From an uncultured Mucilaginibacter sp. (GTDB lineage: Bacteria; Bacteroidota; Bacteroidia; Sphingobacteriales; Sphingobacteriaceae): a DNA stretch of 39,854 nt. The DNA is taken from contig CAISPD010000170.1 in the NCBI GenBank assembly GCA_903887275.1, positions 1 to 39,854 on the forward strand, in the 5' to 3' direction. This document shows, in pieces, positions 17,490 to 26,205 of this stretch. The position numbers were made by a program, and so were the translations under genes. How positions within the stretch are numbered: the first letter of the stretch is position 1; every line of letters starts with the position of its first letter. The notes below the pieces were generated by a model. It was not told where the DNA came from and made no database searches. It was given only the letters and a program-made list of their open reading frames with translations.

Positions 17490-17497
17490 ATCTTTGG
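17490..17497 (+). promoter_or_regulatory. Candidate -7 element for purN
   Basis: TATCTTTG matches TAnnTTTG and would give a leader of about 107 bases before the purN ATG. A weaker TGCCTTTG lies nearer the gene at about 17569. Which is used is not decidable from sequence. Confidence 0.4.
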
Positions 17498-17610
17498 GTC
17501 GTTGATAAGACTTTTATCGTATTTTTTGATCAAAAGCAGCTAATTAAACTCTTAAACATGCCCCAAAATATGCCTTTGCATTTTTTTGCGGTTAATTAGG
17601 CAAGAAATTA

Positions 17611-18189
17611 ATGAAAAAAAGGATTGCTATTTTTGCTTCTGGTTCCGGTTCAAATGCTCAGAAGATCATGGAGCATTTTAAACGTAGTTCGGAAGCTGAA
17701 GTTGTATTGATTTTAACCAACAATCCTCAGGCCTATGTATTACAGCGGGCCGACAACTTTGAAATTCCTTCCCACATTTTTTCGCGCAATGAGTTTTATG
17801 AAACAGACAATGTGATTCGCCTGCTCAAAAATCTGCAGGTAGATCTGGTTGTCCTGGCTGGTTTCCTCTGGCTGGTACCACCTGCTTTACTTCAGGCATT
17901 TCCCAATAAGATCATTAACCTGCATCCGGCTCTTTTACCAAAATTTGGCGGCAAGGGTATGTATGGCGACCATGTACATAAAGCTGTTCTGGCAGCAAAC
18001 GAACCCGAATCAGGCATTACCATCCATTTTGTCAATGAAAAATTTGATGAGGGCGAGATCCTCCACCAATCCCGCTTCAAGATCGAACCCGGTGATAACC
18101 TCGAAATGATCAAATTCAAAGGCCAGCAATTAGAGCACCAGTATTTTCCAAGGGTGATCGAGAGTTTGTTGAAGAAAATGAAGAGTTGA
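17611..18189 (+). CDS. purN: Phosphoribosylglycinamide formyltransferase
   Basis: A 192-residue enzyme of purine synthesis that formylates GAR using 10-formyl-tetrahydrofolate. The N-terminal phosphate loop is FASGSGSNAQKIMEHF. The catalytic Asn-His lie in KIINLHPALLPKFGG (about residue 108), and the catalytic Asp block is ITIHFVNEKFDEGEIL. The formyl-folate loop VVLAGFLWLVP is intact. Length matches the family. purH, a later enzyme of the same pathway, lies 1.9 kb downstream on the same strand but with other genes between. A heptamer array follows the stop. Confidence 0.95.
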   Translation: MKKRIAIFASGSGSNAQKIMEHFKRSSEAEVVLILTNNPQAYVLQRADNFEIPSHIFSRNEFYETDNVIRLLKNLQVDLVVLAGFLWLVPPALLQAFPNKIINLHPALLPKFGGKGMYGDHVHKAVLAANEPESGITIHFVNEKFDEGEILHQSRFKIEPGDNLEMIKFKGQQLEHQYFPRVIESLLKKMKS

Positions 18190-18198
18190 GGTTATTGG

Positions 18199-18240
18199 GT
18201 ATCTGGTATTAGGTATTAGGTATTAGGTATTGGGTTACGG
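18199..18240. repeat. GTATTAG heptamer array
   Basis: Six units in exact 7-bp phase: GTATCTG, three GTATTAG, GTATTGG, GTTACGG. It starts nine bases after the purN stop and supplies the stop codon of the convergent four-helix-bundle gene (18235-18237). The reverse-complement word forms the array at 18686-18748, so the two bracket that gene as inverted arms. Confidence 0.85.
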
Positions 18241-18606
18241 GGAGTCAGCTTGCTTTTTTAAATAGTTTATATATCCATTTAACAAACGTAGGCATTCCTG
18301 ACAAGCACTTTCTAATTCTTGAAATGCTTTTTCAGGTATATATCTCTCGTCGAAAGCAACAAACAGGTGGTCGATGGTTTCGGTAGCCGAGCCTCCCGCA
18401 GTAACAAAAAACTTTTTTGAGTCAGTATAGTGGTAACGGCCATAACCCTCTGCAATGTTATTGGCAATTGAACGGGAAGAGCGTATAATTTGATCGGTCA
18501 ATTTATACTTTTCGGCAGGTGGAAAATTCTTTGTTAAAGATGAAAAGTTATTTCGAAGCAATCGTGCTTTTTCCCAAACATCAAGGTCAGTAAAAGCAGT
18601 AATCAT
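18235..18606 (-). CDS. Four-helix-bundle protein (23S rRNA intervening-sequence type)
   Basis: A 123-residue protein with the family's conserved blocks: DLDVWEKARLL at the start, LTDQIIRSSRSIANNIAEGYGR in the middle, and GSATETIDHLFVAFDERYI after it. The family was first seen inside 23S rRNA intervening sequences. Free-standing genes like this one are scattered through Bacteroidota, and members related to bAvd assist diversity-generating retroelements; no reverse transcriptase is present here. The function is unknown. A perfect -7 word (plus-strand CAAATGTA, 18628-18635) precedes the ATG. The gene is bracketed by inverted heptamer arrays, as if it were an inserted cassette. Confidence 0.85.
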   Translation of the reverse strand: MITAFTDLDVWEKARLLRNNFSSLTKNFPPAEKYKLTDQIIRSSRSIANNIAEGYGRYHYTDSKKFFVTAGGSATETIDHLFVAFDERYIPEKAFQELESACQECLRLLNGYINYLKKQADSP

Positions 18607-18685
18607 AACGATATCGGTTCAGGTACACAAATGTAAAAATACTGTAGATATTAATACGAGTTTCCCATAAAAATCCCTAATAACA

Positions 18686-18748
18686 AATACCTGATACCTA
18701 ATACCCAATACCCGATACCCAATACCTGATACCTAATACCCGATACCC
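18686..18748. repeat. RATACCY heptamer array
   Basis: Nine units in unbroken 7-bp phase: AATACCT, GATACCT, AATACCC, AATACCC, GATACCC, AATACCT, GATACCT, AATACCC, GATACCC. Only position 1 (A/G) and position 7 (C/T) vary. It stops two bases before the stop codon of the minus-strand gene at 18751. It is the inverted partner of the array at 18199-18240; the same word recurs at 32694. Confidence 0.9.
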
Positions 18749-18750
18749 AT

Positions 18751-19410
18751 CTAATTAAACTTTCCTGCCGGATGCGCTTCATCAAAGCCTTCATTCAGGT
18801 TGCGATTCCAAAGTTGCATTGCATAGTTCATATATTCTTTTGAGCCATGTTTAAACGCCTCATCAAACTTGTAATCTCCGCCGTAATAGTCGGTCGCATT
18901 TACTTTTACCCGGCTGTTGCCGCGTAATGCGTATTTTTTGCTGCCTTCGTGCATAATGATCTTAACATCACTCGGACTTACATCGCTGCGGCAGGCCAGG
19001 TTATACATCAGCCAAACCTCTGCCTTCCCGTCGTGATTTAAGTCGGTAATAGCGAAGGTCCTTGCCAGGAATCCGCCGGAAATATCAAAATCACATTCGT
19101 CGGTAAAGTCATAAAGCTGCCAGGCGGAGATCCATTTGTTAGCTTTAACGGTGTAGCAATAGGCATGCAGGTATATACCGGTTCGCCGCTGTCCGGTGTC
19201 GATTGCATCATCTTCGGTTGTAAAAATAACGTGGTCGCCTTCCTGATCACTGAATTTGACAGCTGTGTCTATACTTCCCTTGTATTTTACGTTTTTACGC
19301 ACCAGCGCGGTATCTATTTTACCCGAGATAACTTCATCCTGTCCGGCGTTTGGCTGGCGGCATGAAATAAAAAGAAGGATTAAGGCCGGCAATAACAGTA
19401 AAGGTTTCAT
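18751..19410 (-). CDS. Lipoprotein of the M949_RS01915-like family
   Basis: A 219-residue protein with a lipoprotein signal (hydrophobic core ending LLFISC, Cys17). The mature part holds FSDQEGDHVIFTTEDD, a tyrosine-rich YLHAYCYT segment, DECDFDISGGFL, the strongly conserved-looking TDLNHDGKAEVWLMYNLACRSDVSPSDVK, and KKYALRG. From memory this DxDxDG-containing pattern matches a Bacteroidota family annotated after a Riemerella gene as 'surface polysaccharide biosynthesis'; I hold that only loosely. The DLNHDGKAE stretch could bind calcium. The role is unknown. The stop abuts the RATACCY heptamer array. Confidence 0.65.
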   Translation of the reverse strand: MKPLLLLPALILLFISCRQPNAGQDEVISGKIDTALVRKNVKYKGSIDTAVKFSDQEGDHVIFTTEDDAIDTGQRRTGIYLHAYCYTVKANKWISAWQLYDFTDECDFDISGGFLARTFAITDLNHDGKAEVWLMYNLACRSDVSPSDVKIIMHEGSKKYALRGNSRVKVNATDYYGGDYKFDEAFKHGSKEYMNYAMQLWNRNLNEGFDEAHPAGKFN

Positions 19411-19595
19411 CCGTTCAGGTTTGGCATTTTAAAACCGAAGGTAGCAAAGAAAAGTTGATTGCTGAAAAATGCACTTGATTGTAAAGGGATTTACTTTCTA
19501 GCTGCATTGCCTATTAATTCAACGCTTGTTGGTCTGCTAAATACCCGATCAAACAAAATAACAACCAGCGAAAGGGGAGGGCGATAATTGAATAA

Positions 19596-19949
19596 TTATT
19601 CCTTTACGAAAGTTAAGCTGCAATTACTGGTGCAATTGTTCTGATTGAGTTTTAAAGTATCTTGTTTAATGGTATAGGTATAGGTTGCCTGAGTCAGGTC
19701 AGCAGCGCCATTAAATTTTAGGGTAAGGTTTTTGCCACTGATGTTATAACCAATGCATTCCGTGAAAAAAGTCGATTGCACATTTCCGGGCCAGATAAAC
19801 TGAATGTATAAAGGACCGCTGTTACTGTTCGATGTAAACAGAATTTCGGTAGTGCGCCATTTGCCTGTAAGAGCGTCACCGTTTGTTTCTTTTTTACAGC
19901 CAAATGCAAAACTTACCAGGAGTAGCACAAGAGTTATCTTCAATTTCAT
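19596..19949 (-). CDS. Small lipoprotein, lipocalin-like
   Basis: A 117-residue protein. The lipoprotein signal ends VSFAFGC (Cys18), followed by KKETNGDALTGKWRTTEILF, where LxGKWxxxxI is the usual start of lipocalin-like Bacteroidota lipoproteins. The rest is beta-strand-like (YNISGKNLTLKFNGAADLTQATYTY) with three further cysteines. The function is unknown. A perfect -7 word on the minus strand (plus-strand CAAAATTA, 19976-19983) lies about 27 bases before the ATG. It is similar in design to the gene at 16965 but not closely alike in sequence. Confidence 0.65.
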   Translation of the reverse strand: MKLKITLVLLLVSFAFGCKKETNGDALTGKWRTTEILFTSNSNSGPLYIQFIWPGNVQSTFFTECIGYNISGKNLTLKFNGAADLTQATYTYTIKQDTLKLNQNNCTSNCSLTFVKE

Positions 19950-20054
19950 GCCTTGATTTTACAGTAATTACGCACCAAAATTATAGTATGCTACACTACT
20001 ACCGCAACATTTCTAAAATACATAAAAAATCTATTTTCTACCATCCCAAATCGT

Positions 20055-20062
20055 TACCTTTG
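20055..20062 (+). promoter_or_regulatory. -7 element for purH
   Basis: TACCTTTG, a perfect match to TAnnTTTG, ends 23 bases before the purH ATG at 20086. The -33 region is T-rich but lacks a clean TTTG. Confidence 0.6.
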
Positions 20063-20085
20063 CGGCTCTAAAAAACCGTGTGTCC

Positions 20086-21612
20086 ATGAGCCAATCCGTG
20101 CAAATCAAGAATGCCTTAATTTCAGTCTATTACAAAGACAATCTCGAACCTATTATCCTAGAGTTACAGCGCCTTGGCGTTAACATTTATTCAACTGGTG
20201 GTACTGAAACTTTTATTCGTAACCTGGGGGTTGATGTGATAGCTGTAGAAGATCTTACCTCATATCCATCTATTTTGGGCGGAAGGGTAAAAACGCTTCA
20301 TCCTAAGGTGTTTGGCGGCATTTTGGCTCGACGCAATTTTGAAGGCGACCAGGCACAACTGGCCCAATATGAGATTCCCGAGATAGACCTGGTCATTGTA
20401 GATCTTTATCCTTTTGAAGAGACTGTCAGATCAGGTGCAGCCCAGGACGAAGTGATCGAAAAGATTGATATCGGTGGTATCTCGCTGATCCGCGCCGCAG
20501 CCAAAAACTTTAAAGATGTGGTGATCCTGGCATCTAAAGATGATTACAGCGAATTGGAACAAATACTGAAAACACAAAATGGCGAAACTACCTTTGATCA
20601 GCGCCGTTCATTCGCACAAAGGGCATTCAATATTACCTCGCATTACGATACCGCGATATTCGGTTATTTCAGCCAGGAAGAGCAGTTGCCGGTTTTTAAA
20701 CAAAGCATACAACAAAGCAGCGTTTTGCGCTATGGAGAAAATCCTCACCAGAAAGGTGTGTTTTACGGTAACCTCGACGCCATGTTCACCAAACTTAACG
20801 GCAAAGAGCTTTCTTACAATAATCTGGTTGACGTTGACGCCGCTGTTGCATTGATAGACGAATTTACAGAACCTACAATTGCAATTTTAAAACACACCAA
20901 TGCTTGTGGTATCGCCAGCAGACATTCTATCAAACAAGCCTGGCTGGATGCGCTGGCTTGTGACCCGGTGTCGGCTTTTGGAGGCGTAATTATTGCCAAT
21001 GACGAGATCGACGCAGAAACAGCTGCCGAGATCAATAAACTATTTTTTGAAGTGCTTATTGCTCCGGCTTATACCGATGAAGCAGTAGAGATATTCAAAG
21101 GCAAAAAGAACCGCATCATCCTGGTACGCCAGCAGGTGGAATTGCCTGTTAAGCAATTTAAGACCCTGTTGAATGGTGTTATCGAACAGGATAAGGACCT
21201 TGTAGTGGAAGGTCCGGCGCAAATGCGGAGCGTTACTGAAAAGCAGCCCACTGAACATGAATTGCATGACCTCCATTTTGCCAACAAAGTTGTAAAACAT
21301 ACCAAATCAAATACGATAGTTTTTGCTAAAAATAACCAGTTGTTGGCAAGTGGTGTGGGCCAGACTTCGCGCGTTGATTCCTTGAAGCAGGCTGTAATTA
21401 AGGCTGAAAGCTTTGGTTTCGATCTTAAAGGTGCTGTTATGGCATCAGACGCATTTTTCCCTTTCAACGATTGCGTTGAATTGGCTGCTGAAGCAGGTAT
21501 AACTGCGGTGCTTCAACCGGGTGGTTCTGTAAAGGATCAGGACTCTATTGACATGGCAAACCAGAAGGGTATTGCCATGGTTATGACCGGTGTACGGCAC
21601 TTTAAACATTAA
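20086..21612 (+). CDS. purH: Bifunctional AICAR formyltransferase/IMP cyclohydrolase
   Basis: A 508-residue enzyme carrying out the last two steps of IMP synthesis. The N-terminal MGS-like cyclohydrolase domain (about 1-190) shows GVNIYSTGGTETFIRNLG, GGRVKTLHPKVFGGILARR and VDLYPFEETV. The C-terminal formyltransferase domain shows LRYGENPHQKGVFY, LKHTNACGIAS, SAFGGVI and the closing SDAFFPFNDCVELAAEAG and MVMTGVRHFKH. Length is normal. I chose ATG 20086; a GTG two codons earlier is possible. A promoter word lies just upstream. Confidence 0.96.
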   Translation: MSQSVQIKNALISVYYKDNLEPIILELQRLGVNIYSTGGTETFIRNLGVDVIAVEDLTSYPSILGGRVKTLHPKVFGGILARRNFEGDQAQLAQYEIPEIDLVIVDLYPFEETVRSGAAQDEVIEKIDIGGISLIRAAAKNFKDVVILASKDDYSELEQILKTQNGETTFDQRRSFAQRAFNITSHYDTAIFGYFSQEEQLPVFKQSIQQSSVLRYGENPHQKGVFYGNLDAMFTKLNGKELSYNNLVDVDAAVALIDEFTEPTIAILKHTNACGIASRHSIKQAWLDALACDPVSAFGGVIIANDEIDAETAAEINKLFFEVLIAPAYTDEAVEIFKGKKNRIILVRQQVELPVKQFKTLLNGVIEQDKDLVVEGPAQMRSVTEKQPTEHELHDLHFANKVVKHTKSNTIVFAKNNQLLASGVGQTSRVDSLKQAVIKAESFGFDLKGAVMASDAFFPFNDCVELAAEAGITAVLQPGGSVKDQDSIDMANQKGIAMVMTGVRHFKH

Positions 21613-21629
21613 TCGTAGGTTAAGCGCAA

Positions 21630-21637
21630 TATCTTTG
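21630..21637 (+). promoter_or_regulatory. Candidate -7 element of the mre/rod operon
   Basis: TATCTTTG matches TAnnTTTG. It lies 18 bases after the purH stop and would give a leader of about 85 bases before mreB. Confidence 0.45.
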
Positions 21638-21723
21638 ATATTTTTTCGCTTTTGTTAACAAGTATGCCTACTATTACGTATAATTTTTTCAATTTAGAAG
21701 ATTACTTTTTCGGATAAGATAAC

Positions 21724-22746
21724 ATGGGTTTGTTTAACTTTTTTACGCAGGAAATAGCCATTGACTTAGGTACTGCAAATACCCTTATAATACACAATGA
21801 TAAGGTGGTGGTTGACGAGCCATCTATAGTAGCTTTTGACCGTACTACCAATAAAGTGATAGCTATCGGTCGCCAGGCGATGCAGATGGAGGGTAAAACC
21901 CATGAAAATATCCGCACGGTTCGCCCCTTGAAAGATGGGGTAATTGCCGACTTTAATGCTGCCGAGCATATGATCCGCGGCATGATCAAAATGATCAACA
22001 AGGGTAAAGGATGGTTTTTCCCATCCCTGCGTATGGTGATCTGTATACCTTCAGGCATCACCGAGGTGGAGAAGCGCGCCGTGCGCGACTCTGCCGAGAT
22101 TGCCGGTGCAAAAGAAGTTTACCTGATACATGAACCTATGGCTGCTGCCGTAGGTATTGGTATTGATGTTGAAGAGCCGATGGGCAATATGATCATTGAT
22201 ATTGGCGGTGGTACTACCGAGATCGCGGTGATCGCGTTATCGGGTATTGTTTGCGATCAGTCTATCCGCGTTGCCGGCGATAATTTCGACTCAGATATTG
22301 TTCAATATATCCGTCGCCAGCACAATATCATGATAGGCGACCGTACAGCTGAAAAAATTAAAATTGAAGTAGGGGCTGCTTTGCCTGAAATAGCCGATCC
22401 ACCTGCTGACTTTGCAGTACAGGGTCGCGACCTGATGACTGGTGTACCAAAGCAGATCATGGTGTCGTACACCGAAATTGCCCATTGCCTGGACAAATCC
22501 ATCTCAAAAATAGAAGAAGCGATACTCAAGGCGTTGGAAATTACTCCGCCCGAACTTTCAGCGGATATATATCAAACTGGTATATACCTTACAGGTGGAG
22601 GCGCCTTGCTTCGCGGCCTGGATAAACGCGTTGCTGCTAAAACAAAACTACCGGTACACGTGGCCGAAGATCCGCTTCGTGCTGTAGTACGCGGCACCGG
22701 AACGGCGTTGAAGAATATTGGTAATTTTAAATTCCTGATGCAATAA
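21724..22746 (+). CDS. mreB: Rod-shape-determining actin homologue MreB
   Basis: A 340-residue actin-fold ATPase that polymerises on the inner membrane and directs lateral wall synthesis. Phosphate 1 block is IAIDLGTANTLI, phosphate 2 is IIDIGGGTTEIAV, and the adenosine block is YLTGGGALLRGL. The N-terminal MGLFNFFTQ is a short membrane-binding helix. Length is normal. It is the first gene of mreB-mreC-mreD-mrdA-rodA. The 90-bp spacer before mreC holds inverted heptamer arms able to form a hairpin in the mRNA. Confidence 0.97.
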   Translation: MGLFNFFTQEIAIDLGTANTLIIHNDKVVVDEPSIVAFDRTTNKVIAIGRQAMQMEGKTHENIRTVRPLKDGVIADFNAAEHMIRGMIKMINKGKGWFFPSLRMVICIPSGITEVEKRAVRDSAEIAGAKEVYLIHEPMAAAVGIGIDVEEPMGNMIIDIGGGTTEIAVIALSGIVCDQSIRVAGDNFDSDIVQYIRRQHNIMIGDRTAEKIKIEVGAALPEIADPPADFAVQGRDLMTGVPKQIMVSYTEIAHCLDKSISKIEEAILKALEITPPELSADIYQTGIYLTGGGALLRGLDKRVAAKTKLPVHVAEDPLRAVVRGTGTALKNIGNFKFLMQ

Positions 22747-22753
22747 CTTAGCG

Positions 22754-22828
22754 ATGAGATTTTAGCTATGAGATTTGAGACCAGCCAGGCGTATTTCTCA
22801 TATCTCAAATCTCTTATCTCATATCTCA
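22754..22828. repeat. Inverted heptamer arms between mreB and mreC
   Basis: The left arm has four in-phase units (ATGAGAT, TTTAGCT, ATGAGAT, TTGAGAC; 22754-22781). The right arm has five (TTTCTCA, TATCTCA, AATCTCT, TATCTCA, TATCTCA; 22794-22828). GAGATTTGAGA (22770-22780) pairs perfectly with TCTCAAATCTC (22803-22813). TGAGAT (22755-22760) then pairs with ATCTCA (22823-22828), giving an imperfect stem of about 26 bp with a 22-base loop. The only gap of this size in the operon contains the array. Confidence 0.85.
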
Positions 22829-22836
22829 ATTAAGCA

Positions 22837-23670
22837 ATGCGTAACCTCCTGATTTTTATCACCAAGTACAACGCATTTTTTTTATTTCTTATTTTCGAGA
22901 TAAGTGCACTCGTTGTATTTATCAAATATAATTCTTTTCAAAAGGCTACGTTCATCAGTTCAACCTCCCGGGTTACCGGTGCCTTGTACACGCAGGTAAA
23001 TGGTTTGAAGGATTATCTTTCGTTAGCCGATGTAAATGATAGTCTGGCTAAAGAAAATGCGCGCTTGCGTAACCAGTTAAAAACCTCATTTTACAAAGAC
23101 AGCACAGTCCGTCAAAAGGTAAGGGATACATTTTACAAACAGCAATACACCTTTGTAGAAGCCAGGGTTATTAATAATTCAACTAACCGAAGCAATAACT
23201 ACCTCACCATTGACCGTGGTAGCCGGCAAGGCATAGAAAAGGGTATGGGGGTAATTTGCGGAGCAGGACTGGTTGGCAAAGTGATTTATGTGGGCGATCA
23301 TTTATCTGTTGTGCAGTCATTATTGCACAAGGATTCTCGTTTCAGTGCGATGCTTGCCAAAGGAAAAGAACTGGGATACATTGAATGGAGTGAAGACCTG
23401 GACCCTCATAAAGGGATATTAAAAGACGTATCCAATAATGCGCAGCCTAAATTAGGTGAACAGGTAGTAACTTCAGATTACTCGCTTTGTCCGGCAGGTA
23501 TCCCCATTGGTAAAATAAGCAACCTGCATACCCGTGCAGGCGGCTATACGCTGAACATGGAAGTTAGCCTGGCGGTTGATTTCAGTAAATTGCAATATGT
23601 GGATGTGGTAATTAATAAATTAGCATCAGAACAAGCGGGTTTGGAGGCGCAGGAAAAGAAAAATGAGTAG
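22837..23670 (+). CDS. mreC: Rod-shape-determining protein MreC
   Basis: A 277-residue bitopic periplasmic scaffold of the elongasome. One membrane helix (about 12-30, FFLFLIFEISALVVFI) is followed by a coiled coil around DSLAKENARLRNQLK. The double beta-barrel domain then shows VINNSTNRSNNYLTIDRGSRQGIEKGMGVICGAGLVGKV and DYSLCPAGIPIGKI, the MreC hallmark. It overlaps mreD by eight bases, so the two are probably coupled in translation. It follows mreB after the heptamer-arm spacer. Confidence 0.93.
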   Translation: MRNLLIFITKYNAFFLFLIFEISALVVFIKYNSFQKATFISSTSRVTGALYTQVNGLKDYLSLADVNDSLAKENARLRNQLKTSFYKDSTVRQKVRDTFYKQQYTFVEARVINNSTNRSNNYLTIDRGSRQGIEKGMGVICGAGLVGKVIYVGDHLSVVQSLLHKDSRFSAMLAKGKELGYIEWSEDLDPHKGILKDVSNNAQPKLGEQVVTSDYSLCPAGIPIGKISNLHTRAGGYTLNMEVSLAVDFSKLQYVDVVINKLASEQAGLEAQEKKNE

Positions 23671-24181
23671 AATAATTCTAATCAATATTTTAAGATTTAC
23701 TGCATTGGTCTTCCTGCATGTTTTTTTGCTGAAAAACGTAACCCTTTACAACATTTCAACGCCTTACCTTTATATTCTTTTTATTCTTTTATTGCCATTT
23801 GAAATCCCTAATTGGCTGCTTTTTGCGCTTGCATTTATTATCGGTTTAACTATTGATGCCTTTTATGATACACCGGGTCTGCACGCTGCTTCCTGCGTAG
23901 TGCTGGCTTTTGTGCGCCTATTGTTTATCAGCATAACAGTGCAAAAGGAAGGTTTTGACCACGAGCCCGAGCCGACGCTAAGCATGATGGGTTTCAGGTG
24001 GTTTTTTACATACGCATTTGTACTTACGCTCTTTCACCATTTTTTCCTTTTTAATCTCGAAGTTTTTCGTTTCTCAGAAATACCTTACACCTTCGCCCGC
24101 TTTCTTTTGAGTTCGATTTTTACTGTATTTTTGATGCTGCTTACAGGGTTTTTATTTTTCAGAAGGAAAGAGCGTAAATGA
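23663..24181 (+). CDS. mreD: Rod-shape-determining protein MreD
   Basis: A 172-residue, very hydrophobic inner-membrane protein with five or six helices, usual for MreD. It couples MreC to the PBP2-RodA synthase. Visible blocks are TPYLYILFILLLPFEIPNWLLF and IIGLTIDAFYDTPGLHAASCV; the Asp in the latter is conserved in Bacteroidota MreD. It overlaps mreC by eight bases and mrdA by four (ATGA). Identification rests on topology, length and operon position. Confidence 0.9.
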   Translation: MSRIILINILRFTALVFLHVFLLKNVTLYNISTPYLYILFILLLPFEIPNWLLFALAFIIGLTIDAFYDTPGLHAASCVVLAFVRLLFISITVQKEGFDHEPEPTLSMMGFRWFFTYAFVLTLFHHFFLFNLEVFRFSEIPYTFARFLLSSIFTVFLMLLTGFLFFRRKERK

Positions 24182-26205
24182 ACAGATTTTTCGGGCGACG
24201 GTATATCATCTCAGCTATTTTTATTGTTCTGATATTGGTATTGCTTGGCCGTTTATTCTATGTTCAGATCATTGACGACCGCTATAGAATCTACGCCGAG
24301 AGCCAGGCCAAACGGATATTTTATTTGAACCCTGCCCGCGGGCCCATACTTGACAGAAACGGCAAAATACTGGTTCAAAACCAGGCTTTTTATGATGTTA
24401 TGGTTACGCCAAACCTGGTGAAGCCTCCCTTTGATACCGGCGAATTTTGTAAGCTTTTTAATATTGACACTGCTGAGTTTAACCGAAGAATGGCTAAGGC
24501 AAACAAATATTCGCGTTCGCAGCAATCGGTATTTGAAAAGCAGCTTTCACCCGAGGCCTATGCTTCTATAGAAGAACGCTTGTCGGAATTTAGCGGTTTC
24601 CAATCTTCTACCCGATACTTGCGTACCTATCCCGAGTCAGTAGCGGCACAGTTCCTTGGGTATATTGGTGAGGTGCATGATAACGATATCAAAAAATCGG
24701 GCGGTTATTACCATCAGGGCGACTTTACCGGTGTTACCGGTGTCGAAAAATCATACGAAAGCGTGTTGCGTGGCCGCAGGGGGGTACAATATAAACTGGT
24801 TGATGCTCGCGGTCGACCGCAGGGCGAATGGGCAAATGGTGCTTTCGATACAACTGCAGTGGCAGGTGAGCGGCTTACCTCGTCACTTGATATACGTATA
24901 CAGAAATTCGGGGAGCAGTTGATGCACAATAAGGTTGGGAGTATAGTCGCAATTGAGCCTTCTACCGGCGAGATTTTGTGCTATGTGAGCAGCCCAACCT
25001 ACGATCCTAATCTGATGGTGGGCCACGATCGGGGTAAACACGCCGCCGAGCTCTATAAAGATCCCTATAAACCATTTTTTATCCGGCCCATACAGGCCTA
25101 TTATCCGCCGGGTTCATCATTCAAACCGGTAGATGCGCTGATCGCCGAACAGCAGGGATTGATCACGCCGCAAACTACCTATTTCTGCCCGGGCTATTAC
25201 GTTTCAGGCAACAGGCATATTAAGTGTTTTCATGGCGAATCGCATGGTACGGTGGATCTGGCAAAAGCGGTAGCAGAATCCTGTAATGGCTATTTTTTCA
25301 TGGTGTTTGAAAAACTAGTCAACAAATATGGGTGGAAAAATACCGACTCGGCCTTTACGGCCTGGCGCGATAACGTAAGCAAATTCGGACTTGGCACCCG
25401 GCTCGATCTGGATATGCCGGGGGAGGGTAGAGGTAACCTGCCTAAAGCTACTTATTACGACAAGGTTTACCATAAAGGTGGCTGGCGGTCGGGAACTGTT
25501 ATATCATTGGGGATCGGGCAGGGCGAGCTGCTCGCTACGCCGCTCCAATTGGCAAATTTGGAATGTACCATTGCCAACCACGGCTATTATTATAAACCGC
25601 ACCTGGTAAAAGGTATTGGAGATAAAAATATTATCAGAACCGAATATACACAGCGCAATTTTGTGAATGTTGATTCACAGTATTTTGAACCCGTGATCAA
25701 CGGTATGCAGCAGGTTGTTGAAAATGGTACTGCCGTGGCATCTAAAATTCCCGGCATTGTAATGTGCGGAAAAACGGGTACAGCTCAAATCAATAATAAG
25801 GTAGACAATTCGGTATTTGTATGTTATGCGCCACGCGATCATCCCAGGATCGCAGTAGCCGTTATCGTAGAAAATGCAGGACAGGGCGCACAATGGGCAG
25901 CTCCTATTGCAAGTTTTATCGTTGAGAAATATTTGAGAGATAGCATATCCGTACGCCCTTCAGGCATTACGCCCGAATTCTTTATGAATGCCAATATCCT
26001 GCCCGATCTTGGTAATTATGGCCAGAAGCTGAAAGCTAAACCAGTTCCGCGGGATACCCTGAATAAAATGGGAATTGATACCTCAGATCATAAAGAAGCA
26101 CCTGCTAACAAAGCCCCGCTAAAATCGGCTTCCGGTCGTAAACATAAGGCCACCAAACCGGTATTAATTGCAGCTTTAGTGAATAAGGAGGAAGATGAAC
26201 ACTAA
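24178..26205 (+). CDS. mrdA: Penicillin-binding protein 2 (elongation transpeptidase)
   Basis: A 675-residue class B PBP that cross-links lateral peptidoglycan. An N-terminal membrane anchor (about 9-30) is followed by the non-penicillin-binding region with ARGPILDRNGKILVQN. The transpeptidase motifs are Ser313-Ser-Phe-Lys316 (SxxK), Ser368-Cys-Asn370 (SxN) and Lys532-Thr-Gly534 (KTG). All are intact. The tail after about 600 is basic and probably disordered (KHKATKP). It overlaps mreD by four bases and rodA by eleven, so the set is tightly coupled. Confidence 0.96.
   Translation: MNRFFGRRYIISAIFIVLILVLLGRLFYVQIIDDRYRIYAESQAKRIFYLNPARGPILDRNGKILVQNQAFYDVMVTPNLVKPPFDTGEFCKLFNIDTAEFNRRMAKANKYSRSQQSVFEKQLSPEAYASIEERLSEFSGFQSSTRYLRTYPESVAAQFLGYIGEVHDNDIKKSGGYYHQGDFTGVTGVEKSYESVLRGRRGVQYKLVDARGRPQGEWANGAFDTTAVAGERLTSSLDIRIQKFGEQLMHNKVGSIVAIEPSTGEILCYVSSPTYDPNLMVGHDRGKHAAELYKDPYKPFFIRPIQAYYPPGSSFKPVDALIAEQQGLITPQTTYFCPGYYVSGNRHIKCFHGESHGTVDLAKAVAESCNGYFFMVFEKLVNKYGWKNTDSAFTAWRDNVSKFGLGTRLDLDMPGEGRGNLPKATYYDKVYHKGGWRSGTVISLGIGQGELLATPLQLANLECTIANHGYYYKPHLVKGIGDKNIIRTEYTQRNFVNVDSQYFEPVINGMQQVVENGTAVASKIPGIVMCGKTGTAQINNKVDNSVFVCYAPRDHPRIAVAVIVENAGQGAQWAAPIASFIVEKYLRDSISVRPSGITPEFFMNANILPDLGNYGQKLKAKPVPRDTLNKMGIDTSDHKEAPANKAPLKSASGRKHKATKPVLIAALVNKEEDEH

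Noticed and set aside
18235..18606. Diversity-generating retroelement
   Set aside because: The four-helix-bundle gene resembles bAvd-type proteins, but no reverse transcriptase or template/variable repeat is present in the window.
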